Source of the DNA: Selaginella moellendorffii
Taxonomy: Eukaryota; Streptophyta; Lycopodiopsida; Selaginellales; Selaginellaceae
Reading direction: 5' to 3'
DNA length: 64,000 nucleotides
NCBI RefSeq assembly: GCF_000143415.4
Contig: NW_003314301.1
Location: forward strand, 530,336-594,335
Shown here piece after piece: positions 23,470 through 33,196 of this stretch; positions within the stretch are counted from its first letter, which is position 1; each line of letters starts with the position of its first letter. The notes under the pieces were generated by a model, which saw only the letters and a list, made by a program, of their open reading frames with translations, was not told where the DNA came from and made no database searches. The position numbers and the translations under genes are program-made.

Positions 23470-24545
23470 TTAATAAAAATATGTTTCTGATATATAACTA
23501 GCTTCCCGTTTCATCATGAGCATCTTATACATTTCAAGACATGTTCTTTCGTCAGGATCCAATAAGTTGCAAAATGCCTCAAACAAGAGCCATTCATCCT
23601 TCCAGTGAGTTATCAGCATCTGCTTGACGACTCTAGGGAACGGCTGGTACGAATTTCTGGTTGCTAGCTCAAACAGGGATATAACAGTATCTTTTTCGAC
23701 TGGCTCAGTGTATATACTCTCTAGATAAGCTTCGGCTAATTTTTTATCGTCCAATTTGATCAGGTTTCTCTTCATGGCATCCGCTACAAACGTCTTTCCC
23801 AATATCTTTTGAACCTTGTCAAGGTGGTGGATAAGGTGTGAAGTTGGGTTCACTGCCACCCTGCCTCTACAGCTTGTTTCAGGACAGAGACAATGCTCTC
23901 GGGGCCTATAGTACAATCCAATGCAGCCTGGTAAGCTTGTCCTTCATCACATATCTCAAGTGCCAAACTGAGAGCCTTATCATATCTCATTCCGGAGAAA
24001 ACATATTTGGCCTGTATTTTAACGCCCTTGGCTTTTGCCTCTAAACCCACGAAGCGCTTAAACTCCCAACACGAACTTCTTTCCAATACGTGTTCGTAAA
24101 CATGTCGCTTTGCAGTGGCATTCGAATGCTCCTCGACCATCTTGCGGAAGATCTCCTCGCTGGCTGTCCACAGCAGCATCTCGCGTTTGTAACCCAGAGC
24201 TTTCATTGTGTCCATGGAGTACAAAAACTTGGGAGGCTCACGGACAAAAGGATATGCAAGCGCTCTCCTGAAAGTCTCCTCTTCACATGTTTCGTCCAGA
24301 AATTCCAGAGCCGTGTATGCAAAACCTTCGTCAAGAAGCCTTCGGACCATCGTGTTAGGGTGCCTCTTCCCGCTGAGTTTGTGGAAAACTAAAGCTTTCA
24401 ACGGTGCTGCCTTGGCAAGAATATCATCAATCAGCTCGTTCGAGAAGAGTTCTTGACATTCCCTGTGAAGGATGCCAAGCCCACGGCACAATTGGCTGTC
24501 CAATTCCACGTTTCTTACCACCAACTTTCCATCATTCTAAACCTA
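23470..24545 (-). pseudogene. Unrecognised helical protein family, copy 1 (longest copy, frameshifted)
   Basis: Two overlapping minus-strand frames, together ~370 residues, make one protein. The N-terminal part contains LSGKRHPNTMVRRLLDEGFA, EETFRRALAYPF and MDTMKALGYKREMLLWTASE; the C-terminal part contains VNPTSHLIHHLDKV and KQMLITHWKDEWLLFEAF. The sequence is almost all amphipathic helix, with no domain or signal peptide I recognise. A frame change near 23880 separates the parts. The more decayed copy 5 (29090-29992) reads through the same point in frame (RKGVKAWVNPTAHL), so copy 1 gained bases there. The apparent start is also shifted by a small indel relative to copy 5. It is the best-preserved member of a five-copy tandem array, all on this strand. 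A role cannot be given. Confidence 0.55.
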
Positions 24546-24949
24546 CCACCTTCTTTAGACTAATTTAAATTACCCCTCAATATATAATTTGGCCTTTGTA
24601 GTGGGAAGAATGGCCGACAACGTTGGACGACATGACTACTGCCTTGTTTAAGTGCAAGGCCTTCTCAATTGCACCATACTTCACTGGGGTCGAAGGTAAG
24701 GTCCATACTTATTTTGGCTCAGCTTGCAAGATAATTTCATCAGTTGGCCAGCTAATTGCTACTTAGTGGCTATGATGAATCACTCTTTTGCATTGAATGT
24801 TCATCTTCCAGTGGAGAGTCTAGCATCCCATCTTATTAAGAGTTGCAGTGTTGCAGAAGGAAGAGCAGTGTCAATATAAACTAAAAAAGTTACACTTTCA
24901 ACATCAATTATTGCACACTTGATAGACAAATCTATATTGCTCACCAAGA
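24546..24949. other. Spacer with a possible exon remnant
   Basis: No intact gene. Around 24600-24690 one plus frame reads EEWPTTLDDMTTALFKCK, which looks coding-like and is followed by a GTAAGG donor-like string near 24691, but I do not recognise it. Confidence 0.3.
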
Positions 24950-25270
24950 TTAAGATCCTATTGGTGTATCAAAAAAGCCCAATTCCTCACAATAGCGAAT
25001 TCTTGAGATATCAAGCAGGAAGAGTTTGTAGAAGGTGAGAAATTTGCCACCCAAAAGGAGGTCCAATATATTCGCGCTCCTCCTCGCTTCTCCTTTTTTC
25101 TTGATCTTCAGGAAATCGTTGAGACGCTTTCTCAATGGAAACGATTTTAAAAAAAGAGAGAAAATTATATCTTCCTGACACTTCATCAAGTGTGTAATTA
25201 GCATCTTTTTCAAGATGAGTTTGGCTGGTTCAAACAGGGCTCTAATATTTTCCTCATTGAGAGGGGGTTT
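24950..25270 (-). pseudogene. Unrecognised helical protein family, copy 2 (C-terminal fragment)
   Basis: The minus frame contains ALFEPAKLILKKMLITHLMK. This corresponds to ISLFELATRN plus KQMLITHWKDEW of copy 1, and to DLFELATKSA of copy 5. Only the C-terminal part is recognisable, and the following ~60 residues have diverged. It is a relic, not a gene. Confidence 0.5.
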
Positions 25271-25299
25271 TCATTATATAATGACTTTTTATTCTATGT

Positions 25300-25765
25300 G
25301 TTTTTTACTAGAAATAACATATGGTTCTCTCAAGTATTATTCTGAAAATGGAATTAATCTGGTTTTCAACATACATAACATTGTAGTGTATTATATATGT
25401 AATATAAAACTAGAACACTATGGTTTTCAATGTAGATAACATGTGATTCTCTCAAGCATAATTTCAAAACCAGAACACAATCTGGTTTTCAATATAGATG
25501 TGTACTATCTGTACTGAAATACAATATGGTTTTTAATGTAAATAACCATATAAGTAATCATATGGTTTACACTATCTAATACACTATATGATGATTTCTT
25601 CAAACATTTTTATGAAATTGAAACTCAATACAGTTTTTGTTGTACATGACAATACGATTATCTCGAGCACTATTAAAAAACTGATACACAATCTAGTTTT
25701 CAATATAGATAACATATGACTCTCTAAAGTATAATCTAGTTTTATATAAAAACAACACTTCGGAT
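25300..25765. repeat. AT-rich degenerate tandem repeat
   Basis: Phrases such as ATCTGGTTTTCAATATAGAT and AACATATG followed by TCTCTCAAG recur several times with mutations over about 450 bp. The period is loose, of the order of 100 bp. No coding sequence is present. Confidence 0.6.
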
Positions 25766-25869
25766 ATTTTTAGTATGAGGCTCAAATCTTACCGAAGCCC
25801 CATTCTTTGGCCATGGCACTTCTTCTCTGCTCAGCCATGGCAACAGCATGGGGGGGAGGAGGGGGGGTC

Positions 25870-25965
25870 ACACGGTCATGGGACTTCTCTGTCATCAATG
25901 TCCACCGGGGGGAGGCATGGTCATGGGACTTCTCTGTTATCAATGTCCACCGACCAGTCCAGTCT
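25870..25965 (+). repeat. Two-copy ~45-bp direct repeat in GC-rich DNA
   Basis: The string TCATGGGACTTCTCTG, followed by a shared ATCAATGTCCACCG, occurs twice in a row with one change. The surrounding 25790-26380 is GC-richer and has repeated 'ccatggcac' motifs but no recognisable gene. Confidence 0.65.
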
Positions 25966-26629
25966 GTAGTTCCAGGCCGAGGACGTATCCTTGAATGTGT
26001 TCACCACGCAAACCTGGTGTCGAGCATTGGAGCGATAAGGATGGCAATCAAGGTGCCACACGCACACCACCGTCTCTACACAGGCTAGCGGCTAAAAGTC
26101 TCATGTATAAGCACGTGCAACACCCCTGCTCGGCCAGTGGGACTTCTTCTTGCTCAGCCATGGCACTGGCTAGTGCCATGAGACTTGCACTACAACTTCA
26201 CTTTTCTCTTGAGAACCTGCATCAATCCCGTAGCAATACTTTGGTGCCAGTGCCGCATTGGCAGCGCTATGACTATGCTGCCACATCCACACCATGGTGG
26301 CCCCATTCCCTTCATGAGCGTGTGGCACTGGCCAAGCAGGATCTAGCAAACAAGGCCGGGTCATTTTTTTTTTTCCTGTTTTTTTTTTTTTTGTTTCTTC
26401 AATATAGCCTAAAACATAACCTTTTTAAAGTATGGTGATCTTGAGCAAGTTCATCTCGTCAACGGCTAGAAAGTTGGTAGTGCCAGAGGGTACCATGGGG
26501 ATTTCAAACTAGCATATGAACCATGTAAAAAACCAATTGAGCTTGTAATTGTAATTAGAATGTCCAACAAAATCATAAAAGTGGCATATAATTTTTTTCC
26601 TATTTATGGCCACCACCAGGAGTATTTAT

Positions 26630-27110
26630 TGTCCAATTTCTGCCTCTATAGCCTTTTTAGGACAGAGGCAATGCTATCTACTACAATGGCAGAAGCATGA
26701 CAAGTTTTTCTTATCTCCTTGATGCCAAAACAACAAAACTCTCAACACAATCTTCTCTCCAATGAGTACTTGTAAACATGTATACTTGCAGTGACAGTAA
26801 TCATCTCGCGGAAGATCTTCTTGCTGGCTGTCCATGACAGCATCTTCTCAAACACCCAGCTCTTGTGTTTGTAACCCAAAGTTTTTATTGTTTCCATGGC
26901 ATACAAAAATCTAGGAGGCTCATATGGACAAAAGGATATGTTTTCACTCCAGGAATTCCAGAGCTGTGTGTGCCAAGGACAGACCATTGTGTTAGGGTGT
27001 CTCTTCCCAATGAGCTTGCAAAACCAACACTTGCAGTGCTGCCTTGCTAAGAATTATATCAATCAGCTCATCTGAATGGAGTTCTTGACATTCATGTCAA
27101 GCGCTACAAC
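26630..27110 (-). pseudogene. Unrecognised helical protein family, copy 3 (fragment)
   Basis: The minus strand encodes PPRFLYAMETIKTLGYKHK, LSWTASKKIFREMI and VYKYSLERR. These parallel PPKFLYSMDTMKALGYKRE, LLWTASEEIFRKMV and VYEHVLERSS of copy 1. Flanking DNA down to about 26640 matches copy 1 at nucleotide level but is interrupted by stops and gaps. Confidence 0.55.
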
Positions 27111-28289
27111 ATATCCCACTCCAACTGGGATACGCAAAAAGAGGCTGGTAAATAGCACACTTTTGCTTTACCAACTTACATTGGAAAACATGCTTCAAAC
27201 CTTGGATGGTGATAGGTTTCTCATACTTGGTACAGATTCTGTTGGAATGCAAAGCTCAAAGTAGGGTTAATGATTTATTTTCTCCTCATCAAACCATTGT
27301 CCACCAAAACATCAATTATAACTTTCTTAGATGGAAACAACAATTCACCTCAATCTTCCTTCAGAGATAAAAGGAAATGGTAATGAGCCATTCTAGTGTG
27401 AGATAGTTGTAAAAACACTTGCTCTTTTGCTCTTTCTGATCCTAGTCAAAATTGAGGAATCTCACGTGATGGAGAAAATAGATATAAACAATCATTAGGG
27501 GAGGTTGGCACTTCAGCTAGAGTGACTTGAATTTAAGCTGGAGTCAGAGTAACTAGTGTTTGAGGAACAATTGGTTTTGTGGGAGTTTGATTCATTGAAT
27601 GCAATCCTTTATAGAACTGCAAACAACTTTTGGTTTATAATTGTGTTTGAACATACATGAAAAAAAACTTCGAAAAAGTAGACTGGACTTAATTGTGAAT
27701 ACTAATAAATACATCAAGATAAAAAGCCAAGTTTTTATGTAATCTCAAGAACCAAGCTTTGATTTTGACAAATGCAAGGATCTAAATTATTTTAGAAAAG
27801 TAAAAACAAACTTGGTTAAAATTTGATATCCTTTGATTTGTCTATGGGTCAATTTAAAAGTGGGGTTGTGTCACAAATGTAATTATGGGTATCAAAAGTT
27901 ATTTGTTGATAGTATTTTAGATATTCTTCTTTTACTACCACAATGACAAAAAATTAATACTACTCCTTTATCAATCTCCATTTAAATTAGTTGAAAAATT
28001 GATCTTCCATGAAGAACATATGAATATAATTCCTATATGTTATTAATTAAACATACTTAAACTGGTTAGAAAATCAAGTGAGACATTTATTGAGTAATGG
28101 ATTCCTTTACACATGTAAATTCTACTTTGTGGTTATCATAATAATTAACTATAAGGTATAATGTGAAAACCACATATAAATTCCTATAATAATTAATTAT
28201 AGGGTATACCCATCTTGTGAAGGAATATCCCATGGAAAACACTAAAACACTAATTTTCACTGGAAAATATTATATCATCTAATTTCAAT
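27111..28289. other. AT-rich gene desert
   Basis: More than 1 kb of AT-rich sequence with no open frame of interest and no recognisable repeat structure beyond a short ATAATTAATTATAGGGTAT-like duplication near 28140-28205. Confidence 0.4.
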
Positions 28290-28389
28290 NNNNNNNNNNN
28301 NNNNNNNNNNNNNNNNNNNNNNNNNNNNNNNNNNNNNNNNNNNNNNNNNNNNNNNNNNNNNNNNNNNNNNNNNNNNNNNNNNNNNNNNN
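28290..28389. other. Assembly gap of 100 N
   Basis: Exactly 100 N characters, a conventional scaffold gap of unknown true size. It lies within the decayed tandem array, so collapsed repeats may be missing here. Confidence 0.95.
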
Positions 28390-28429
28390 AATAAACACCC
28401 TTGGAATCATCTTCTAAGAATATATCCAG

Positions 28430-28565
28430 ATCCACATGTCTGCAACATTTTCATTGTATCCATGGTGCCCTCCAAAATCCAAAAAGCCTTCAAGCCATCA
28501 TCTTCCTGCTGAGCTTCTGAAAAACCCACACTTCCAACGGCCTTCACAAGAGTTTTGGGTGAAGG
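28430..28565 (-). pseudogene. Unrecognised helical protein family, copy 4 (short internal fragment)
   Basis: Nucleotide similarity to copy 1 is visible around 'cattgtatccatggtg' (the MDTMK region) and 'cttcctgctgagcttctgaaaaac' (the LSGKR region), which are much closer together here, so an internal deletion has occurred. It sits right beside a pseudogene of the amidotransferase gene. Confidence 0.45.
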
Positions 28566-28599
28566 CTGGCCCATATGGCTGTCCAATACATATACAAAC

Positions 28600-29040
28600 T
28601 TTTGCTTCATTGACTTCGGTGATCCCTGCGGCAGAAGGATCACCAGTGACGCACAGCAATGTCATTCGTGAGACTGAGCGCCAAGAATGTGATCCGGATC
28701 CTCCACTGCAAACATCTCCACTCTCATATTCTGGGACAAGCCAAGTAGTGTTCCTCTTTGCGCACTGCTCTCATAGAAAGATGATCAAGAGATGGTATGA
28801 TGAAGCATACTTAACTTGATCGCACAATTTCCATGACTAGCAGTTCTTCCGTTTCGTTTCAGCTGAAAGTAGTGTGCATTTCTTTCGATCAATCTAAAAC
28901 TTGCAAAGACTTTACCTGGACCAGGTGGCTGAAGAAAACGTCTATTTTAAATTGCAAAAAGCTTGATCCATGCCTCGCTGGTTCCCTGACACAACAAAGC
29001 CACTGTAATCAACCAATTGGATCAAGTTTAATTTTAATAT
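28600..29040 (-). pseudogene. Pseudogene copy of the gamma-glutamyl peptidase-like gene
   Basis: On the plus strand this stretch is collinear with 30235-30770, the intact gene. Shared strings include 'ccaagaatgtgatc', 'caaacatctccactctc', 'ttcagctgaaagt' and 'gacacaacaaagccactgtaatca', in the same order. Numerous substitutions and indels destroy the reading frame; the glutamine-amidotransferase motifs are lost. Confidence 0.75.
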
Positions 29041-29089
29041 AGATATATTATTTTCCAATTTAATGATTTCTATTTTTGGCTAAAATTTT

Positions 29090-29992
29090 AAGGACCACTA
29101 CATGTTTCCTTCTCGAATAAATTGCAAAATGCGGCAAACAAGAGCGATGCCTTCTCTGAGCTCGTCCGTCTGTGAGGAATGGCTGGCATGCACTTTTGGT
29201 TGCTAGCTCAAACAGGTCTCTAACATTTTCTTGTGGCTCGCTGTCACTAAAATTCGTTTTTAACTATTGCTAGTTCTTCATCGTCCAATTTGATGAGGCC
29301 AAGAACATCTCTCCCAATATTTCTCCAAGGTAGCGGATAAGGTGCGCAGTTGGATTCACCCATGCCTTTACACCCTTTCTCAGGACAGAGGCAATGTTAT
29401 TGGGGTAACTTACTACAAAGGCACAATCCAAAGCAGCCTGATAAGCTTATTTTGGATCATCACATATCTCGATTGACAAACTGAGAGCCTTGTAAGAACT
29501 TCCTTCTCGTAAACATATGGTTTTTCAGCAACGTCTGGATGCTCGTCGATTATATCGCGGAAGATCTTCTGTCCACGATAGCACCTTCTCAAACACCCCA
29601 ATCCCACGTTTATAGCCCAAAGTTTTCATCGTGTCCATGGTGTCCAAAATCGTATCACAGACAAAATGATCTTTACAGTCAAAAGAAAATGCAATCGCTC
29701 GCGTGAAAGTCTCCTCATCACACGTCTCATCCAAAGATTCCAGCGCCTTGAATGCCAAGCGTTCGTCAAGAAGCCTTCGGACCATTGTGTTATTGCGCCT
29801 CTTCCCGCTCAGATTGTGAAAAATCAACGCGTCAAGCGGCAAGTCCGAGAAGAGTTGTGGACATTCTTCGTGGCGGCCAAGCCCATGGCACAGATGCCTG
29901 TCCAATTCCAGCTTTTCTACCACCACCCACGCACTTTGCATCTTTCCAGCCCTAACTCGACTTACCACCTTTGTATATATAATATATCGCAT
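29090..29992 (-). pseudogene. Unrecognised helical protein family, copy 5
   Basis: The N-terminal part starts at a good ATG (29990-29992), MQSAWVVVEKLELDRHLC, and continues through LSGKRRNNTMVRRLLDERLA, EETFTRAIAFSF and TMDTMKTLGYKRG. After 29570 the frame breaks. Further fragments matching copy 1's C-terminus follow: VLRKGVKAWVNPTAHLIRYL and NVRDLFELATKSACQ. This copy shows the ancestral start and the ancestral frame at the place where copy 1 is shifted. It lies 37 bp beyond the 3' end of the amidotransferase gene, the arrangement also seen in the older duplicate to the left. Confidence 0.55.
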
Positions 29993-30028
29993 CTTAACCA
30001 GGTTTTACCACCTTTGACTTATAACTTC

Positions 30029-30995
30029 TTAATCCTTCAGGAAATTCTTGCAAAGCTCACTAAGCTGCTGCCTATCCTCTTTAGCCGCTTCTAGCGAAGC
30101 CTTTGCTTCATTGGCTTCAGTGATCTGTGAGGCAAATAGGATCAAATCCAAGTAAAGAAAAGCAACTTACCGAGAGAGCCTGCGAGGCACGACGCGATTC
30201 GATTATGTCGAGCAGCACATCCTTGGTGAACTCCGGGTGGCCTTGAATGCCAAGAATGTGATCCTCCACCGCAAACATCTCCACTCTCGTGTTCTGGGAC
30301 GAGCCAAGCAGTGTTCCTCCCGGCGGCAGCTCAAGAACCTTGGATTCAAATAGATGATCGATCCAGGCAAGAGATGATAACGAATCACACTTACTTGATC
30401 GCGATGGCTTTGCAGGACTCGCAGTCTCTTCGGGATGTTCCTTCCATATCGCTTCAGCTGAAAGTGGTCGTTAGTGTACATTTCTTTCAAGCCAACTTCC
30501 CATCCCACGGGAGCTCTTCCAGTCACTCCTCCAAGCGCGCGGCTCAAAACCTTGAAAGAAACAACCAAAGCTCGCGACCGATCATAAACTTGCAAATGCT
30601 TTTACCTGGTGGCCGAAGCAAACGCCGAGAATTCTCTTTTTCTCTTCGTGTAGATCGCAAAGAACTCCACAGAGCTGCGTGATCCATGCCTCGTTCCCGT
30701 GCGCATCGTGCGCGCTCCCAGACACAACAAAGCCACTGTAATCAGCCAATTGTTCCTCGCTGGGGAAAATCCCATCCACAATGCGGAAAGTCTCCCATGT
30801 CTCACCAGGATGGCTCAAGAGCTTGACGAGCAGCGCTCCATAGCCGCCGTGCTTGCGCTCTGTGTAATCCGTGCCATAGCCAGCCACAAACACCGCGAAT
30901 TTCTTGCCAGGAGCTCCCGCGGTGGCCGCCGCCGCCGCCACCGCTCCAGGGTGGAAGCTAGACGCGGCGGGAGAGACGAGCAGCCCCAAAACCAT
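30029..30995 (-). CDS. Class I glutamine amidotransferase-like protein (gamma-glutamyl peptidase type)
   Basis: Four exons: 30606-30995, 30395-30550, 30171-30338 and 30029-30124 (810 nt, 269 residues). The fold is a class I GATase: FAVFVAGYGTDYTERKHGG at the start of the domain, GFVVSGSAHDAHGNEAWI, the nucleophile elbow GVCFGHQV, and the His/Glu pair in GIQGHPEFTKDV. The complete Cys-His-Glu triad fits plant gamma-glutamyl peptidases, cytosolic enzymes that trim gamma-glutamyl groups from glutathione conjugates; an assignment to that subgroup is by recall. The first ~35 residues are Ala-rich and could be a targeting extension or just a variable N-terminus. All junctions are GT-AG. A decayed duplicate lies at 28600-29040. 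Confidence 0.85.
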
Positions 30996-31085
30996 GCTAG
31001 GGCTCTTCTACAAAAATGCCAGGTCATCAAACTTTAAGCCACGTCATTCAGCTATTTTGCCACATATATATACATATTATATATG

Positions 31086-31518
31086 CTATTTTCCAACGCA
31101 GTTCCCACAGTTACCAGTTTTGAGGCAATCCGGATCATTTGCATAGCAGCCGTCACAAATACAGAAATCTAAATACAGCAGAATTTTATCTTTTAATACC
31201 TCGGTTCTAGCAAATACCCTACTGAATCAAAGTGGCCAGAGGTTATTTACAAGCCCAATTGGATCTTGGGAGTTCCCACAGTAACCAATTTCGAGGCAAT
31301 CTGGATCATTTGCATAGCAGCCGTCACAAATGCAGTATTTATTGAATATTTTGTCATTGGTGTTATTGCAGTTGTGTTGAGGATGAATTTTAAAGGATTC
31401 TGAAACACCACATAAGAAATCTAGAATTTTATCTTTTCTTACCTTGAGTTCCAGTTCCATTGCTGCTAATTAGCAAGCAAAACAGTAGAACACAAACTAG
31501 AGTCCATGCCTTTGCCAT
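31086..31518 (-). CDS. Secreted cysteine-rich peptide with two alternative last exons
   Basis: Exon 1 (31443-31518) encodes a signal peptide, MAKAWTLVCVLLFCLLISSN, and ends in phase 1. Two downstream exons can each be joined to it in frame. Exon A (31227-31399) gives an 83-residue product containing YCICDGCYANDPDC and ending in an unrelated tail. Exon B (31086-31168) gives a 52-residue product DFCICDGCYANDPDCLKTGN plus CGNCVGK. Both have proper AG acceptors and stops. Exon B keeps all six cysteines (C-x-C-x2-C-x6-C-x5-C-x2-C) shared with the divergent gene at 31989; exon A replaces the sixth by Ser but has an extra Cys upstream. The exons are clearly duplicates, intron sequence included. The family is unknown to me; small secreted Cys-rich peptides often act in defence or signalling. 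Confidence 0.7.
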
Positions 31519-31988
31519 CTTTGCTTCTTCCTTTTCTTCTGAGCAAATTGTGAGAAAGTGGTGCCATTTCATTCATGTATGTGATTTCCTGGGTTGCATC
31601 TGTGGGCACACTGATTTGTGATACCTTTCGAAAGTTGCTGAGTGGTTCTCGAGTTTTCCAAAGATGCTCAGTTTTGGCATATTAAATTTTAAGAGAAATT
31701 GCCTGCTCTACTCAATGGTTTGACTTATCTATTTAATATGTATATGATTTAATTAGTAACTATACATTTATAATTTTATTTTAAATGTATACATACGGAT
31801 TTCGATACAAATAATCTAAAATGTTACGATTTAACTTTATAAACAGTAATTATGCTAAAACTTAAAACCAGCTACAACTCCTTGCGTTTTGAAATGGACA
31901 AAACGTATGTGCTTTGTGAACTCAGCCCTGGCGCTTGTCCTTAATTACAAACATAAATATAACTCTTCAGTCCTTTCACATAAAAGCC
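31519..31988. promoter_or_regulatory. Intergenic region between two divergent cysteine-rich peptide genes
   Basis: A ~470 bp head-to-head spacer. It is AT-rich between ~31680 and 31870, and should hold both promoters. No clear TATA box at the expected distance is visible for the minus gene; a weak ATAAATATAA lies at 31953-31962, only ~30 bp before the plus gene's ATG. Confidence 0.35.
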
Positions 31989-32249
31989 ATGGCCAAGGTA
32001 TCACTTGTAATTTGTGTTTTACTCGTTTGCTTGCTGGTAAGCAGCAGCGCATCTGATCAAGGTAAGGAATGGAACATCTACTCTATCATAATATTTCCTG
32101 TCTCCATATTTTTAATCTGTGAACTAGACATGGACTCTCGTGAGATTGATCCTCAACACCACGATCATTGTATTTGTGATGGCTGCTGGGCTGGAGAAAC
32201 CGCTTGCGAGGTCAAGGGCGTGTGTGGCGAATGCGTTGGAAAAAAATAA
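31989..32249 (+). CDS. Secreted cysteine-rich peptide, paralogue of the divergent neighbour
   Basis: Two exons, 31989-32061 and 32128-32249, give 64 residues. The signal peptide is MAKVSLVICVLLVCLLVSSS; the mature peptide contains DPQHHDHCICDGCWAGETAC and then CGECVGKK. The cysteine spacing C-x-C-x2-C-x6-C-x5-C-x2-C is identical to exon B of the minus-strand gene, and the intron is at the same place and phase. An in-frame ATG at 31935 is ignored because the homologue starts at the MAK. Without splicing the frame also stays open and would insert 22 hydrophobic residues; the splice sites and the paralogue favour removal. Family and function are unknown to me. Confidence 0.7.
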   Translation: MAKVSLVICVLLVCLLVSSSASDQGKEWNIYSIIIFPVSIFLICELDMDSREIDPQHHDHCICDGCWAGETACEVKGVCGECVGKK

Positions 32250-32693
32250 TCAAGCTTTTTAAACTGCTAATGTTATAGCAAACCAAAAGTCAATGTAATA
32301 TCAAATCCATAGTTTCGATCTTTACCTGGAGAGAAACGCTCGAGAAGTCGCTAGACAAAACAGAAAGAAGATAAACCTCAGCGAGAACTTTGAAAAGACT
32401 TTCCTGGAGGAACCGACTCTGCCTCAAGTTGTAATTCTCGCCGCCTTCGTAGAAGCCAGTTGCGATGCATTTGTCTCCCGACAGACCAAGCGCACGCACG
32501 AGAGAGAGAGAGAGCCTGTAAGAAACTACGCCCCGCGAGCTGTAAGTAAGCTGGACCACATAAGCGATAGACATGAGAAGAATTTGATAAACTTACTTGT
32601 GTTGGCGCTCGACTAGACAAGTATGCCGACCTTCCACATAAAAAACCTTTGCACGAAGCAGCGTTGTCTCCTCACCGTGTTGAGTTGCCGCGC

Positions 32694-32700
32694 TATAAAT
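32694..32700 (+). promoter_or_regulatory. TATA box of the LTP-like gene
   Basis: TATAAAT lies 76 bp before the ATG at 32776, giving a 5' leader of roughly 45 bases. Confidence 0.5.
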
Positions 32701-32775
32701 TGCTCGCTTCGAAAGGTACTGGATACTTCTCTTTCTTCTCTCTGCCTTGAAGTTGTGGAATCGAGAGCTTCAGCT

Positions 32776-33075
32776 ATGGCTAGAATTCCTGCTGGCTGCT
32801 TCTTCCTGATGGTAGTGCTGCTTCTCCAGATGCTCGCCGGTGCTCGATCGGCTTGTAACCAGGCTGAAATCTACGAGAAGTGTGTCCCCTGTGTCAAGTT
32901 TGGGTCCGTCATGGAGAAGCCCGACGTCAACTGTTGCAACGCCGCCAAAACGATGACTCCCGACTGCTTCTGCAGCATGCTGATTGCCACCAAAGGACGA
33001 CGAGCAAATTCGGTGATGAAGTCTTACGTTTCCAGCTGCAAGTTTCGCGTTGCTCCAGGCTTCAAATGCTACTAA
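32776..33075 (+). CDS. Lipid-transfer / hydrophobic seed-type eight-cysteine protein
   Basis: A single exon of 99 residues. Residues 1-25 (CFFLMVVLLLQMLAGARS) are a signal peptide. The mature part has the plant 8-cysteine motif order C...C...CC...CxC...C...C: CNQAEIYEKC, VNCCNAAK, PDCFCSML, SSCKF and KCY. A ninth cysteine (CVPC) follows the second. The family includes non-specific lipid transfer proteins, which bind acyl chains in a helical cavity in the cell wall, and related defence or signalling proteins such as DIR1. The short length and CxC position fit LTP types better than seed albumins, but the exact class is unclear. The spacer 32250-32775 before it holds only a (GA)-rich tract near 32500 and this gene's promoter. 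Confidence 0.75.
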   Translation: MARIPAGCFFLMVVLLLQMLAGARSACNQAEIYEKCVPCVKFGSVMEKPDVNCCNAAKTMTPDCFCSMLIATKGRRANSVMKSYVSSCKFRVAPGFKCY

Positions 33076-33196
33076 GTAGAGGTCTTCCTTCCTTCTTGAT
33101 GTCTCTTTTTTTTTTCCATGTTCCTGTACATGTTGTCAGTGCTCTCTACTCTTGAACAAAGCAATAGAAAGTAAATATCTTACCTGAATGATCGAT

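Noticed and set aside
25775-26438. Overlapping ORFs in the GC-richer patch
   Set aside because: They arise from a 45-bp duplication and repeated 'ccatggcac' motifs; no family resemblance.
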